Below are positions 55,497 to 63,508 of a DNA stretch of 64,000 nucleotides, piece by piece. Origin of the DNA: Rhizobium sp. BK399 (lineage in GTDB: Bacteria; Pseudomonadota; Alphaproteobacteria; Rhizobiales; Rhizobiaceae). The stretch lies in assembly GCF_014194695.1 (NCBI RefSeq), contig NZ_JACIAH010000022.1:1-64000 (forward strand). The letters run 5' to 3'. Positions within the stretch are counted from its first letter, which is position 1; every line of letters starts with the position of its first letter. Both the position numbers and the translations under genes were made by a program. The notes beneath the pieces were generated by a model. The model worked only from the letters and a program-made list of their open reading frames with translations, was not told the DNA's origin and ran no database searches.

Positions 55497-56036
55497 ATGG
55501 AACGGAAAGAACGCTCATTCGATGTCATTGGCCAGCTCGCAGCGCTTCGCCGCTACGCGCGCTCGCTCGTGCGCAATTCGGATGACGCCGAAGATCTTGT
55601 TCATGACGCACTGGTGCGGGCCTATGAAAAAAAGCAGAGCTTCCGTCGCGGCGGCAATCTCCGCACCTGGCTGCTTTCGATCATGCATAACGCCCATATC
55701 GACCGGGTGCGCCAGAACCGCTCGCTTGCCCGCAGGCACGACGAGGCAGCGGTTGAAGCGGACCAGTCGATAGAAGCCGGCCAGGAACACGCCGTGCGCC
55801 TGCAGCAAGTGCGAGACGCCTTCTTCAAGCTTCAGGAGGAACAGCGCGAGGCCCTTCACCTGGTGGCCATCGAGGACCTGTCCTACCAGGAAGCGGCCGC
55901 TGCCCTCGGAATTCCGATCGGCACGTTGATGTCGCGTATTTCGCGCGCCCGTGCCCAGCTGCGGGAATTCGAGGAAAAGACACCCCGTGCGCCCCATTTG
56001 AGACTGATCGGAGGGAACGGCAATGAAGGCAATTGA
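55497..56036 (+). CDS. ECF-family RNA polymerase sigma factor
   Basis: 179 residues. Region 2: DDAEDLVHDALVRAYEK and LRTWLLSIMHNAHIDRVR. Region 4: LSYQEAAAALGIPIGTLMSRISRARAQL, the helix-turn-helix that reads the -35 box. A 14-bp overlap with the anti-sigma gene downstream implies balanced translation. It should direct transcription of its own operon and others under an envelope or oxidative signal; the signal cannot be read here. Confidence 0.94.
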   Translation: MERKERSFDVIGQLAALRRYARSLVRNSDDAEDLVHDALVRAYEKKQSFRRGGNLRTWLLSIMHNAHIDRVRQNRSLARRHDEAAVEADQSIEAGQEHAVRLQQVRDAFFKLQEEQREALHLVAIEDLSYQEAAAALGIPIGTLMSRISRARAQLREFEEKTPRAPHLRLIGGNGNEGN

Positions 56037-56790
56037 TCCTATCATCGACGCTGATCTCGACGCCTATGTCGACGGACAACTCGATGTGGCAAGACGCATC
56101 CAGGTCGAGACGTTCCTCTCCGAAAACCCCGCCATCGCGGCAAAGGTCATGGCAGATCTCAGCATGCGCGGGGAATTGCGCCTGGCACTTGCCAGCGGAA
56201 GCGCCTTTGGCCGTCCGGAGACGCGCGACGCGGCGAGACGCCTGGAGCGTGGACTTGCCTATGGCCGGATCCTGCACTCGGTGCAGCGGATCGCAGCCGT
56301 TGGTATCCTGGTGGCGGCCGGGTGGATCGCCCACACCTCCTTCGGTGCCTTCACCGCAACCGAGGTCGCCGCCTCGGTTCCCGCGCCCGCCTATGTCGAG
56401 GATGCGGTGCGCGCCTATCAGACCGCCCTGCTTCGCCAGTCCGTCCCGTCACAGACGGTGGCAAGCTACAGGCCGGAGGACATTCGCGCCGCAACGGCGA
56501 TCGTCATGCCGCAACTGCCTGATGATTGGGCGATCGCCGACGTGCAGATATTCCCGTCCGAGTTCGGGCCGAGCGTCGAGATGGCCATCAAGACTGCCCA
56601 AGGCAAACCGCTCTCGCTGTTTGCCGTTCGGCCCGGTGGATTTGCCGTACAGCCTGTCCACCATGTCGCACTTCATCGCGCGGAAGCCGCCTACTGGCAG
56701 ATCGGCGACGTCGCCTATGCGCTCGTTGCCGGCGACCGTGACATCAATCTGGATGCGGCAGCCGACAAGCTCGCCCGCACCCTCTACTAG
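56023..56790 (+). CDS. Membrane anti-sigma factor
   Basis: 255 residues. The N-terminal cytoplasmic part (DADLDAYVDGQLDVARRIQVE, about 9-30) matches the anti-sigma fold of rhizobial transmembrane regulators; one helix at about 90-108 (AAVGILVAAGWIAHTSFGA) is followed by a periplasmic domain of about 145 residues. No zinc-binding HxxxCxxC motif is present. It overlaps the ECF gene by 14 bp and should sequester that sigma factor until the periplasmic domain senses stress. Confidence 0.88.
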   Translation: MKAIDPIIDADLDAYVDGQLDVARRIQVETFLSENPAIAAKVMADLSMRGELRLALASGSAFGRPETRDAARRLERGLAYGRILHSVQRIAAVGILVAAGWIAHTSFGAFTATEVAASVPAPAYVEDAVRAYQTALLRQSVPSQTVASYRPEDIRAATAIVMPQLPDDWAIADVQIFPSEFGPSVEMAIKTAQGKPLSLFAVRPGGFAVQPVHHVALHRAEAAYWQIGDVAYALVAGDRDINLDAAADKLARTLY

Positions 56791-56813
56791 CTAGTTCAAC
56801 CGAGGAGATCAGT

Positions 56814-57530
56814 ATGAACCCGACCAATCCGCGTTTTGGCTACGGCTCGGCCGCTGGCTCGCAGGCGCTGTTCGATGAGGGACTGCGCCAGCATATGCTG
56901 CGCGTCTACAACTACATGGGCCTTGGCCTCGTCATCACAGGTATCGTCGCACTCGTCGTTGGTAGCACGCCGGCGCTCTACGTGCCGATCTTCCAGTCCC
57001 CGCTGAAGTGGGTCGTGATGCTTGCGCCGCTCGCATTTGTCTTCTTCTTCTCCTTCAAGATCCAGACGATGTCGGCGAGCGCCGCACAGATGACCTTCTG
57101 GGCGTTCTGTGCAGTCATGGGCCTGTCGCTCGCATCGGTCTTCCTGGTATTCACCGGCACCAGCATCGCACGGACATTCTTCATCGCTGCAACCATGTTT
57201 GGTGCGACGAGCCTCTATGGATACGCAACCAAGAAGGATCTGTCCCGCTTTGGCTCGTTCCTGATGATGGGCCTGATCGGCGTGATCATCGCGAGCATCG
57301 TGAACATCTTCCTCGGCTCGAGCGCCCTCCAGTTCGCGATCTCCGTCATCGGCATCCTCGTCTTCGTCGGCCTGACGGCTTACGACACGCAGAACATCAA
57401 GGAACAGTACTCCGAAAACTACGATCAGGAATCGAACCAGAAGCTTGCCGTCTTCGGCGCGCTCTCGCTCTACCTGAACTTCGTCAACATCTTCCAGCTC
57501 CTCCTCAATTTCACGGGCGAGCGGGAATAA
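56814..57530 (+). CDS. Bax inhibitor-1/YccA-family membrane protein
   Basis: 238 residues with seven hydrophobic helices. Family signatures: MLRVYNYMGLGLVITGIVA, MSASAAQMTFWAFCAVMGLSLAS, the ATSLYGYATKKDLS loop and the C-terminal GLTAYDTQNIKEQY with conserved Asp. GAGGAGAT lies before the ATG. Members are calcium-leak channels or regulators of FtsH-type proteolysis; the exact role here is unknown. It sits 23 bp after the anti-sigma gene and is probably in the same operon. Confidence 0.93.
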   Translation: MNPTNPRFGYGSAAGSQALFDEGLRQHMLRVYNYMGLGLVITGIVALVVGSTPALYVPIFQSPLKWVVMLAPLAFVFFFSFKIQTMSASAAQMTFWAFCAVMGLSLASVFLVFTGTSIARTFFIAATMFGATSLYGYATKKDLSRFGSFLMMGLIGVIIASIVNIFLGSSALQFAISVIGILVFVGLTAYDTQNIKEQYSENYDQESNQKLAVFGALSLYLNFVNIFQLLLNFTGERE

Positions 57531-57622
57531 AGGGACAAGCGCTTCTGGGGGCAATGGAAGCGCTTCTGCGCCCGGTTCGCACTTCTGTGACAGGATGCGC
57601 GGACCGGGTGCTCACCTGGAAA

Positions 57623-57656
57623 AACGGCCGGGCTTCAAACCTGGCCGTTTTTTTGT
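57623..57656. terminator. Bidirectional rho-independent terminator
   Basis: AACGGCCGGG (57623-57632), loop CTTCAAA, CCTGGCCGTT (57640-57649), then TTTTTTGTC. The A-rich left flank also gives a U-run on the opposite strand, so it can serve both the Bax-inhibitor gene and the DUF1612 gene converging on it. Confidence 0.88.
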
Positions 57657-57663
57657 CTTTTGA

Positions 57664-58797
57664 TCAGATGATGCCCCAGGCGCGATAGCGCCCTCGCCCG
57701 GTGATTTCGCGGATCCCGATGTCGTTCAGAAGATTGAGGGCCCCGCGGCTGGTCACCCGCAACTCGCGCGCCACCATTGCCGACGACACCATTGGTCGTG
57801 ACAGGACAAAATCGGCAAGCTGCGGCAGGCTGCTGTTCGAACGGCGGTCCCTGAAGCGGACTTCCATCTGTGTGCGCGCCAGAACCAGACGATCCATTTC
57901 CTTCAGGCCGGCGGTAGCGCTTTCCACCATCGCTTCCAGAAATGCCTGCAGCCTGGTCAGCCGATCACGCGACCTTCGTCTTTCGTGCCGTATCATCTTC
58001 AGGCCGGCATAGAAGGCAAAGAGATGCGAGGTAACCTTGCCGCGGGAGCGCAGGTAGCTCGAGACAAGCAGGCCGCCAAGCCAGTGCTGGCGACGCAGCG
58101 GCTCGATCCGCTCCCAGGCCTCGAAAATCACGGCTGCACCCAATGTGACGGGCAGCGCGTCGGCAATGGCAACAGTCTTGCGCCAGGCGCGCAGCCGCGC
58201 CGCTTCATCCCATTCCTCGTCGTCGAACAGGCCGAGCGGATCATCAATTCGCTTTTCGCGGGCCTCATCACGCGGTTCGGCTGGCGCCGGTGCAGCGGTG
58301 TTCCTATGGCTGTCCAGCAGCCTTTGTGAGCGCTCCAGGATGGCATCGATCTCTGCCAGCTCGGCGGAAAGCGCGTCCTCCTCGTCGTCCGCCTCCGCCT
58401 CGCCTGAGACCGGCTCGTCGAACTTTGACGTTTCACCCCCACCCTCCCCTTCCACGCCACCGGCAAGGACGGCGAGACCGGCTGGACTCAAGGCCCAGTC
58501 AGGTGCGGCGAACCAGACTCGCCTTCGCAAACGCAGAACCGCGTGCGCGATCGTCAGCTCATGGCTCGGCGTGCGTGAATCCATATGGGCGTCGTGCAGC
58601 ACCAGGTCCTCGACGTGAACGAGCTCCCCCGCCACCCAGAGAGCCCCAACGGCATCGAAGAAGTGCCGGCGTTCACCAAAACCGTCGGAAACGGATTCAC
58701 GCGCGGCGCGCTCGTCCAGCCTCGCCAGACTGTCCTCGGCCTGAACGACGGCCGGCAACAGGCTGATCAGCAGCGGACTGTCGATTTCATAGCGCAT
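57664..58797 (-). CDS. DUF1612/HTH_13 protein
   Basis: 377 residues. The N-terminal half (SPLLISLLPAVVQAEDSLAR, GELVHVEDLVLHDAHMD, SHELTIAHAVLRLRRRV) and C-terminal half (MVSSAMVARELRVTSRGALNLLNDIGIREITGRGRYRAWGII, in parts MVARELRVTSRGA and GIREITGRGRYR) match the DUF1612 and HTH_13 families found on rhizobial replicons. An acidic, variable linker is at about 115-200. It lies 146 bp after repB on the same strand, the place of repC in repABC operons, but shares no RepC features that I can see. Role in replication or regulation is unproven. Confidence 0.85.
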   Translation of the reverse strand: MRYEIDSPLLISLLPAVVQAEDSLARLDERAARESVSDGFGERRHFFDAVGALWVAGELVHVEDLVLHDAHMDSRTPSHELTIAHAVLRLRRRVWFAAPDWALSPAGLAVLAGGVEGEGGGETSKFDEPVSGEAEADDEEDALSAELAEIDAILERSQRLLDSHRNTAAPAPAEPRDEAREKRIDDPLGLFDDEEWDEAARLRAWRKTVAIADALPVTLGAAVIFEAWERIEPLRRQHWLGGLLVSSYLRSRGKVTSHLFAFYAGLKMIRHERRRSRDRLTRLQAFLEAMVESATAGLKEMDRLVLARTQMEVRFRDRRSNSSLPQLADFVLSRPMVSSAMVARELRVTSRGALNLLNDIGIREITGRGRYRAWGII

Positions 58798-58910
58798 TGT
58801 TAGCTTTTTCTATTTCCTCACAACGGAACTCAAATCACGCTTAACTTCACTCATGGATGACATGATTTGGCGGCGCTTGAACAGAGCCTTTCAGGGGGAA
58901 AAGGCAACGG

Positions 58911-58927
58911 CAGTGGATAAACCACTG
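58911..58927. promoter_or_regulatory. Hairpin between repB and the DUF1612 gene
   Basis: CAGTGG, loop ATAAA, CCACTG, 17 bp after the repB stop. Read on the minus strand, the right-to-left sequence includes TTATCCACT, one base from the DnaA-box consensus TTATCCACA. It lies where repABC operons usually carry an antisense RNA. Either use is inference. Confidence 0.4.
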
Positions 58928-58943
58928 ATCTGGTCGGTTGAAG

Positions 58944-59936
58944 CTACTTCGCGCTCTTGAACGCGTCGTAGAGTTCATCGAGCCGGCCAGAGAGGTAGTC
59001 GCCGAAATCAGCCGCATCGCCGGTCTTCAGCGCAATCGTGAAGGAATCTCCGGTCTTGCGGATGCGCCCCCTGATCTTGCTGTCCTGAGGTGTCCATTCG
59101 AACCCCGTCGCATCCTGCTTTTCCAACTTCCTTGCGAGCTCTGCGACCACCAGATCAAAGCGACGATCCGTGCCCTCGCTGGTGAACTGCTCCGACGCAA
59201 GCAACGTCCGCAGCCTCGAGGCTGTCGCACTTGTCCAGCCTTGCGCCAGCGCAAGCCATTTGCGGCGTCCGGCGGCGGGAGCAGCGCCGATGGCGACGAT
59301 GACGTCCATCGGAATGGTCTTGGCGACCGAGATGAGCTTCGACAGTTCCGTCTTGTCGGTCGACAAGGCCTTCATGATGACGGGTCGCTCGAACCCCTTG
59401 CTCTCGAGATTGAATGCAAAGACGGCGCGCTCGACATAGGAGAGGTTGCGCCGCGCGGAGTTCTCGATCCCTTGTGCGATGACGACATCGACATCGTCGA
59501 GCTTTCGGATGATGGCCTGGACCTTTCGCCCGAGCAGTCGGACGGCCTGAAGTCGACGGTGGCCATAGACCACCTGGTAGCGCTGGTCGTCGTCAGGATG
59601 CACCCGAACCAGGATGGGCACCTCCTGGCCATTTTCCCCGATCGAACGGACCAGCTCGTCGTCGAGGTCCCGGGGCATGTCGGCCAGTCGGTCCCGGACA
59701 AAGGACATGTCGATGGCATCGGGTTCGAGCTCCACAACGCGCTCGCCGGATAGCAGGGCCTCCTGCATTGCCCGGCTTTCCTCCTCCATCCGTCCGAGCG
59801 TCAATGCCATCGAACGGACCGGGCCAGCCGGCCCACGGGTGGAAGCGTCGTCATCCAGGTTGGCCGCGGCCAACTCCTGCGCCGTATCGTCGAACAGTCC
59901 CTTCAGTCGATCGCGTCTGCTCATGAGCGGCCCCAC
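58944..59936 (-). CDS. repB: Partition protein RepB (ParB family)
   Basis: Centromere-binding partition protein, 330 residues. ParB N-terminal domain with LDDELVRSIGENGQEVPILVRVHP and YGHRRLQAVRLLG (about 105-150); helix-turn-helix region ENSARRNLSYVERAVFAF and KTELSKLISVAKTIP (about 175-235). Overlap of 16 bp with repA fixes the operon. A 16-bp palindrome of the RepB-site type lies inside its own 5' coding region and another upstream of repA. It should load on those sites and be moved by RepA. Confidence 0.95.
   Translation of the reverse strand: MGPLMSRRDRLKGLFDDTAQELAAANLDDDASTRGPAGPVRSMALTLGRMEEESRAMQEALLSGERVVELEPDAIDMSFVRDRLADMPRDLDDELVRSIGENGQEVPILVRVHPDDDQRYQVVYGHRRLQAVRLLGRKVQAIIRKLDDVDVVIAQGIENSARRNLSYVERAVFAFNLESKGFERPVIMKALSTDKTELSKLISVAKTIPMDVIVAIGAAPAAGRRKWLALAQGWTSATASRLRTLLASEQFTSEGTDRRFDLVVAELARKLEKQDATGFEWTPQDSKIRGRIRKTGDSFTIALKTGDAADFGDYLSGRLDELYDAFKSAK
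59859..59874. promoter_or_regulatory. parS-like palindrome inside repB
   Basis: GTTGGCCGCGGCCAAC, a perfect 16-bp palindrome fitting the RepB centromere consensus GTTNNNNGCNNNNAAC. It is identical to the site at 61227-61242 and is read in frame within about the first 30 codons of repB. Confidence 0.8.
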
Positions 59937-61117
59937 GCCTTGTGAATTCCTGCCAGCACTTCGCCATTCGCCGCGTTGACGGATTCCAGTGCCCGGTCAT
60001 AGGTCGAGCGTCGTACCTGGCCGCGCTCGATCTCATAGAGGGACTGCTTGGTCAGCCCGGCATCGGCAATTGCCGTTGACTTCAGGATGGTCGCCGTCAG
60101 CACGTCTTCCCCGAAGAGATTGCGCAGCAGTGCGACGATCTGAGACTGCGGTGCGTCGAATGGCTCGTGGCGGGTGACGACGTATTTGATGAAGTCGTGC
60201 TGCAGGTCGCCGCCAGCCTTTCTAACCACCGACAGCAGGTCTGACGTCATCAGCAGGAATTGCGACATGGAGGCGACGTCGACCATCTGTGGATGCACCG
60301 TGATCAGCAGCGAGGTCGCGGCACAGACGGCGCCAAGTGTCAGGTAGCCGAGCTGCGGAGGGCAATCGATGACAACGATGTCGTAGTCAGCCTCGACCTC
60401 CGATATGGCGACGCCCACGCGCCGAAAGAAAAGCTCTCCGGATCGCTGGCGGTCGCCAAGGGCACGCGGCGTCTCATGCTCGAACTCCATGAGCTCGAGA
60501 TTGCCGGGGACGAGATCCAGGCCGTCGAAATAGGTTTTCCGCACAATGTCCTTCAGTGAACGGCGGCTGCTGTCATAGCGAATGGCTCCGTAGAGCGTAT
60601 CGCCATCGGCAAGGTCGAATTCCGGCTGCACGCCAAGCATGGACGACAGCGACGCCTGCGGGTCGAGGTCGATCGCCAGGACCCGGTAGCCATTCAACGC
60701 CAGATACTGGGCAAGGTAGAGCGTCGTAGTCGTCTTGGCCGAGCCACCCTTGAAGTTCGTCACAGCCAGCGTCTGCAGTTTTTCGCCGGGGCGCCTCTGC
60801 GGCAGATAGGACAGGGCATCCTTCGGCTTGATGCGCGCCATGTGATTTCGCAGCTCATTGATTTGCGCCAGTGTGTAGGATCGGCGGCCATTGATGGCGA
60901 TATCCGGCTGCGGCCCCTTGCCGTCGAGTGAAAGCTGCCGGAGATAGCCATCGGAAACACCGATCATCTGTGCCGCCTCACCCGAGGTGAATGTGCGCAG
61001 GGTCTTCTGCGACAGGGGCGGAAAGAGCTTCTCACGCAGAAGCTTCAGTTGACGCGAGAGCTGACTGGCGTGCCGCTCGATGCGCACGTCGGTTGTCGAT
61101 ACGCTAATGTTGTCCAA
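59921..61117 (-). CDS. repA: Partition ATPase RepA (ParA family)
   Basis: 398 residues. N-terminal MerR-like DNA-binding region (TFTSGEAAQMIGVSDGYLRQL, about 43-63); deviant Walker A KGGSAKTTT (about 123-131); Walker A' LAIDLDPQASLS; Walker B YDIVVIDCPPQLG. Family members partition the replicon and repress their own promoter with RepB. The ATG at 61117 is followed by a dyad region upstream (61139-61196) that could be its operator. Typical length and complete motifs. Confidence 0.96.
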   Translation of the reverse strand: MDNISVSTTDVRIERHASQLSRQLKLLREKLFPPLSQKTLRTFTSGEAAQMIGVSDGYLRQLSLDGKGPQPDIAINGRRSYTLAQINELRNHMARIKPKDALSYLPQRRPGEKLQTLAVTNFKGGSAKTTTTLYLAQYLALNGYRVLAIDLDPQASLSSMLGVQPEFDLADGDTLYGAIRYDSSRRSLKDIVRKTYFDGLDLVPGNLELMEFEHETPRALGDRQRSGELFFRRVGVAISEVEADYDIVVIDCPPQLGYLTLGAVCAATSLLITVHPQMVDVASMSQFLLMTSDLLSVVRKAGGDLQHDFIKYVVTRHEPFDAPQSQIVALLRNLFGEDVLTATILKSTAIADAGLTKQSLYEIERGQVRRSTYDRALESVNAANGEVLAGIHKAWGRS

Positions 61118-61138
61118 AACACCCGATCCCTATCAATG

Positions 61139-61196
61139 CGCTTTTTTATCAACATCGCGCTAAAAAGCGTATCGAAGATGCCATGATTCGCGAATC
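61139..61196. promoter_or_regulatory. Dyads in the repA promoter region
   Basis: CGCTTTTTTA (61139-61148) is nearly mirrored by TAAAAAGCG (61161-61169), and GATTCGCGAATC at 61185-61196 is a perfect 12-bp palindrome. Both lie within 80 bp upstream of repA and are candidates for the RepA autoregulatory operator. Confidence 0.5.
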
Positions 61197-61226
61197 GCAA
61201 CAATACGATCAGGCCTCAGCATGCGA

Positions 61227-61242
61227 GTTGGCCGCGGCCAAC
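61227..61242. promoter_or_regulatory. parS-like palindrome upstream of repA
   Basis: GTTGGCCGCGGCCAAC, identical to the copy in repB and matching GTTNNNNGCNNNNAAC. It lies between repA and cobF, so the two copies flank repA. Confidence 0.85.
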
Positions 61243-61312
61243 TTTTCTCCTCCTCCCTTGCCGTTGCCCTGGCAATCGGCCAGAAGGACCTGGTTCAGCA
61301 AAGGAAGGCGCC

Positions 61313-62080
61313 GTGCGACATATCGAGATCATCGGCATAGGAACGGGTAACCCCGAGCATGTGACGGTACAGGCGATCAACGCCATGAACCGTGCCCATA
61401 CGATCTTCATCCCCACCAAGGGAGCCGCAAAGGACGGGCTTGCCGCAGTCCGTCGCGAGATCTGCAGCCGCTACCTCACCAATGGCACCACCGCCATCGT
61501 GGAATTTGCCGTGCCCCAACGGCTCACCACAGGGCAGGCCTATCTGGAGAGCGTTGACGACTGGCACGGAGCCCTCGCCGAGGTCTACACCAAACTGATC
61601 GCGGCGTTGCCACAAACCGCTGTCGGCGCATTTCTAGTCTGGGGCGATCCCAGTCTCTACGACAGCACGATCCGCATTCTCGAGCGCGCCTACTCGCTCC
61701 AGACGGTCGAATTCGATGTCTCCGTCATTCCGGGGATCACCAGCATGCAGGCGCTCGCGGCCAGCCATCGCATCCCCCTCAACCTTGTCGGCAAGCCAGT
61801 CGAAATCACCACCGGCCGCCGCCTCGCCCAGTTCGGAAACCAGGCGGACACCACGGTTGTCATGCTCGACGGCGAGCTTGCCTTCTCGAAGATCGACGAT
61901 CCGGAGGCCGAAATCTTCTGGGGCGCCTACCTCGGAACCCCCGACGAAATCACCCATGCCGGGCGACTTGCGGATGTCGCAGACGACATTGTCAGGTCCA
62001 GGGCAGAAGCGCGTGCACGCCACGGCTGGATCATGGACATCTATCTGTTGCGCAAGGGGCAGGACTTCGACGATCTTTGA
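61313..62080 (+). CDS. cobF: Precorrin-6A synthase (deacetylating)
   Basis: SAM-dependent C1-methyltransferase of the aerobic cobalamin pathway, converting precorrin-5 to precorrin-6A. 255 residues. The tetrapyrrole-methylase fold is seen in IEIIGIGTGNPEHVTVQAI (about 4-22), VGAFLVWGDPSLYDSTIRI (about 103-121) and VIPGITSMQALAA. The GTG start follows AAGGAAGG by four bases. It begins the cob operon, 55 bp before cobG. No cobalamin riboswitch was seen in the short upstream spacer. Confidence 0.94.
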   Translation: MRHIEIIGIGTGNPEHVTVQAINAMNRAHTIFIPTKGAAKDGLAAVRREICSRYLTNGTTAIVEFAVPQRLTTGQAYLESVDDWHGALAEVYTKLIAALPQTAVGAFLVWGDPSLYDSTIRILERAYSLQTVEFDVSVIPGITSMQALAASHRIPLNLVGKPVEITTGRRLAQFGNQADTTVVMLDGELAFSKIDDPEAEIFWGAYLGTPDEITHAGRLADVADDIVRSRAEARARHGWIMDIYLLRKGQDFDDL

Positions 62081-62135
62081 CCAGATCCCGGTTTTGCTCC
62101 ACGGTCCGATCATGTAAGGACGTGGCCGAGGCAAT

Positions 62136-63506
62136 ATGATGATGACGACGCACCGACAGCTGGAGGAAGAAAGCCCCGGGAATGCGCACCCGCATGGGAT
62201 CCGGCGCGGCGCCTGCCCCACGCTTTTCGAGCCGATGCAAACCGGCGATGGTCTGCTCGCTCGTTTGAGGCCAGTTGCAGGAACCCTTTCGTTGAGGCAG
62301 TTCTCGCTCCTGGCCGAAGCGGCTGAACGCCTTGGAAACGGTCTTCTGGAAATCACCTCACGCGGCAGCCTGCAGGTGCGCGGCCTTCGCGGGGAAACCG
62401 CCACCCAATTTGCAAACGAGGCCGAAGCTGCGGGCCTTCTGATCCCCGGTGGTCCGGCGATCGAGCTGTCGCCACTTCATGGGCTCGCGCCAAAAGAAAT
62501 CGGAAATCCCGCTCCGGTCGAGACGATGCTGAGGGCAAGGCTTTCTGCGCAGCTCGCCTCACCCCTAATCGCCCCGAAACTCTCTGTTCTGCTCGACGGC
62601 GGCGGTGGCGACGGGATCTCACCCCTGTTCGCCGATATCAGGATTATGGCAGTCTCGCCGGACAACTGGCAACTTGCCATCGACGGCAATGGCAAGACCG
62701 CGATCCCGCTTCTGACAGGCGATGCCGAGGCCTGCGTGCGTGCTGTCGCCGATCTTCTTGACCTGCTGATCTCTCTTGGTCGCCACAGGCGATGTCGCGA
62801 CATTCCACGGCTGACGCTTCAGTCGATGTTCCCGTTGATGCCTGCCCAGCATCTTGTCGACCGGGATAGATCCGACATATCCCTGACAGGCTGCTTTCCG
62901 CTTGCCGACGGGTCGCTCGCTGTCGGTCTCAGGCCACGCTTTGGACAGATCCGGGCCGATCAGCTGCTTGCCTTCTTTAGCCGTGCGGAGGCGATCGGTG
63001 CCGGCGAGGTCAGGCTCGCCCCCGGTCGGGTCCTGCTCCTCACCGGCCTTCGGGCTGACGCAGCCCTGGCGATTGCCGGCTCCGCTGCAGATCACGGTCT
63101 TTCTGCCGACAGCCATGACCCCTCCTCCCACATTGCTGCTTGCGCGGGTGCCGGCGCCTGCGCCTGCGGCCATTACAGTACAAGGACGCTCGCCGAAGCG
63201 ATCGTTGCGACGTCGGCCGATCTCCTCGATGGCTCCATGGTCGTCCATTTCTCCGGCTGCGCCAAAGGATGCGCCCTTCGTTCGCGCGCCCTCACCCTTG
63301 TCGGCTCCGAAGACGGCTATCGCCTGATGCTTGATGGCACCCCGCTCGACGCCCCGGACGCACAGATCGCTAGCGGCGGCGCCGAATCCGCTATAGAGAA
63401 CATCGCTCGCTTCATCAAAAACGAGAGACGTGCTGGCGAATCGGCTAGGTCCTGCCTTTCAAGGGCAGGAAAGGCTGCCGTCATCCGGGCGTTGCGACAG
63501 GAATAG
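62136..63506 (+). CDS. cobG: Precorrin-3B synthase
   Basis: Oxygen-dependent monooxygenase that makes precorrin-3B, marking the aerobic route. 456 residues. Ferredoxin-like half domain at the N-terminus (RRGACPTLFEPMQTGDGLL, GLLEITSRGSLQVRGL); the iron-sulfur/siroheme-type cysteines appear as C-x5-C in ACAGAGACACGHYST (about 330-344) and C-x3-C in FSGCAKGCALRS (about 371-382). Its TAG ends two bases before the cobH ATG. Confidence 0.94.
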   Translation: MMMTTHRQLEEESPGNAHPHGIRRGACPTLFEPMQTGDGLLARLRPVAGTLSLRQFSLLAEAAERLGNGLLEITSRGSLQVRGLRGETATQFANEAEAAGLLIPGGPAIELSPLHGLAPKEIGNPAPVETMLRARLSAQLASPLIAPKLSVLLDGGGGDGISPLFADIRIMAVSPDNWQLAIDGNGKTAIPLLTGDAEACVRAVADLLDLLISLGRHRRCRDIPRLTLQSMFPLMPAQHLVDRDRSDISLTGCFPLADGSLAVGLRPRFGQIRADQLLAFFSRAEAIGAGEVRLAPGRVLLLTGLRADAALAIAGSAADHGLSADSHDPSSHIAACAGAGACACGHYSTRTLAEAIVATSADLLDGSMVVHFSGCAKGCALRSRALTLVGSEDGYRLMLDGTPLDAPDAQIASGGAESAIENIARFIKNERRAGESARSCLSRAGKAAVIRALRQE

Positions 63507-63508
63507 AC

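Noticed and set aside
57664..58797. Annotation as repC
   Set aside because: Position fits, but the sequence matches DUF1612/HTH_13 proteins and lacks the RepC N-terminal pattern I know.
61118..61312. Cobalamin riboswitch before cobF
   Set aside because: The spacer is short, occupied by repA dyads and the parS-like site, and I could not find a B12-box-like element.
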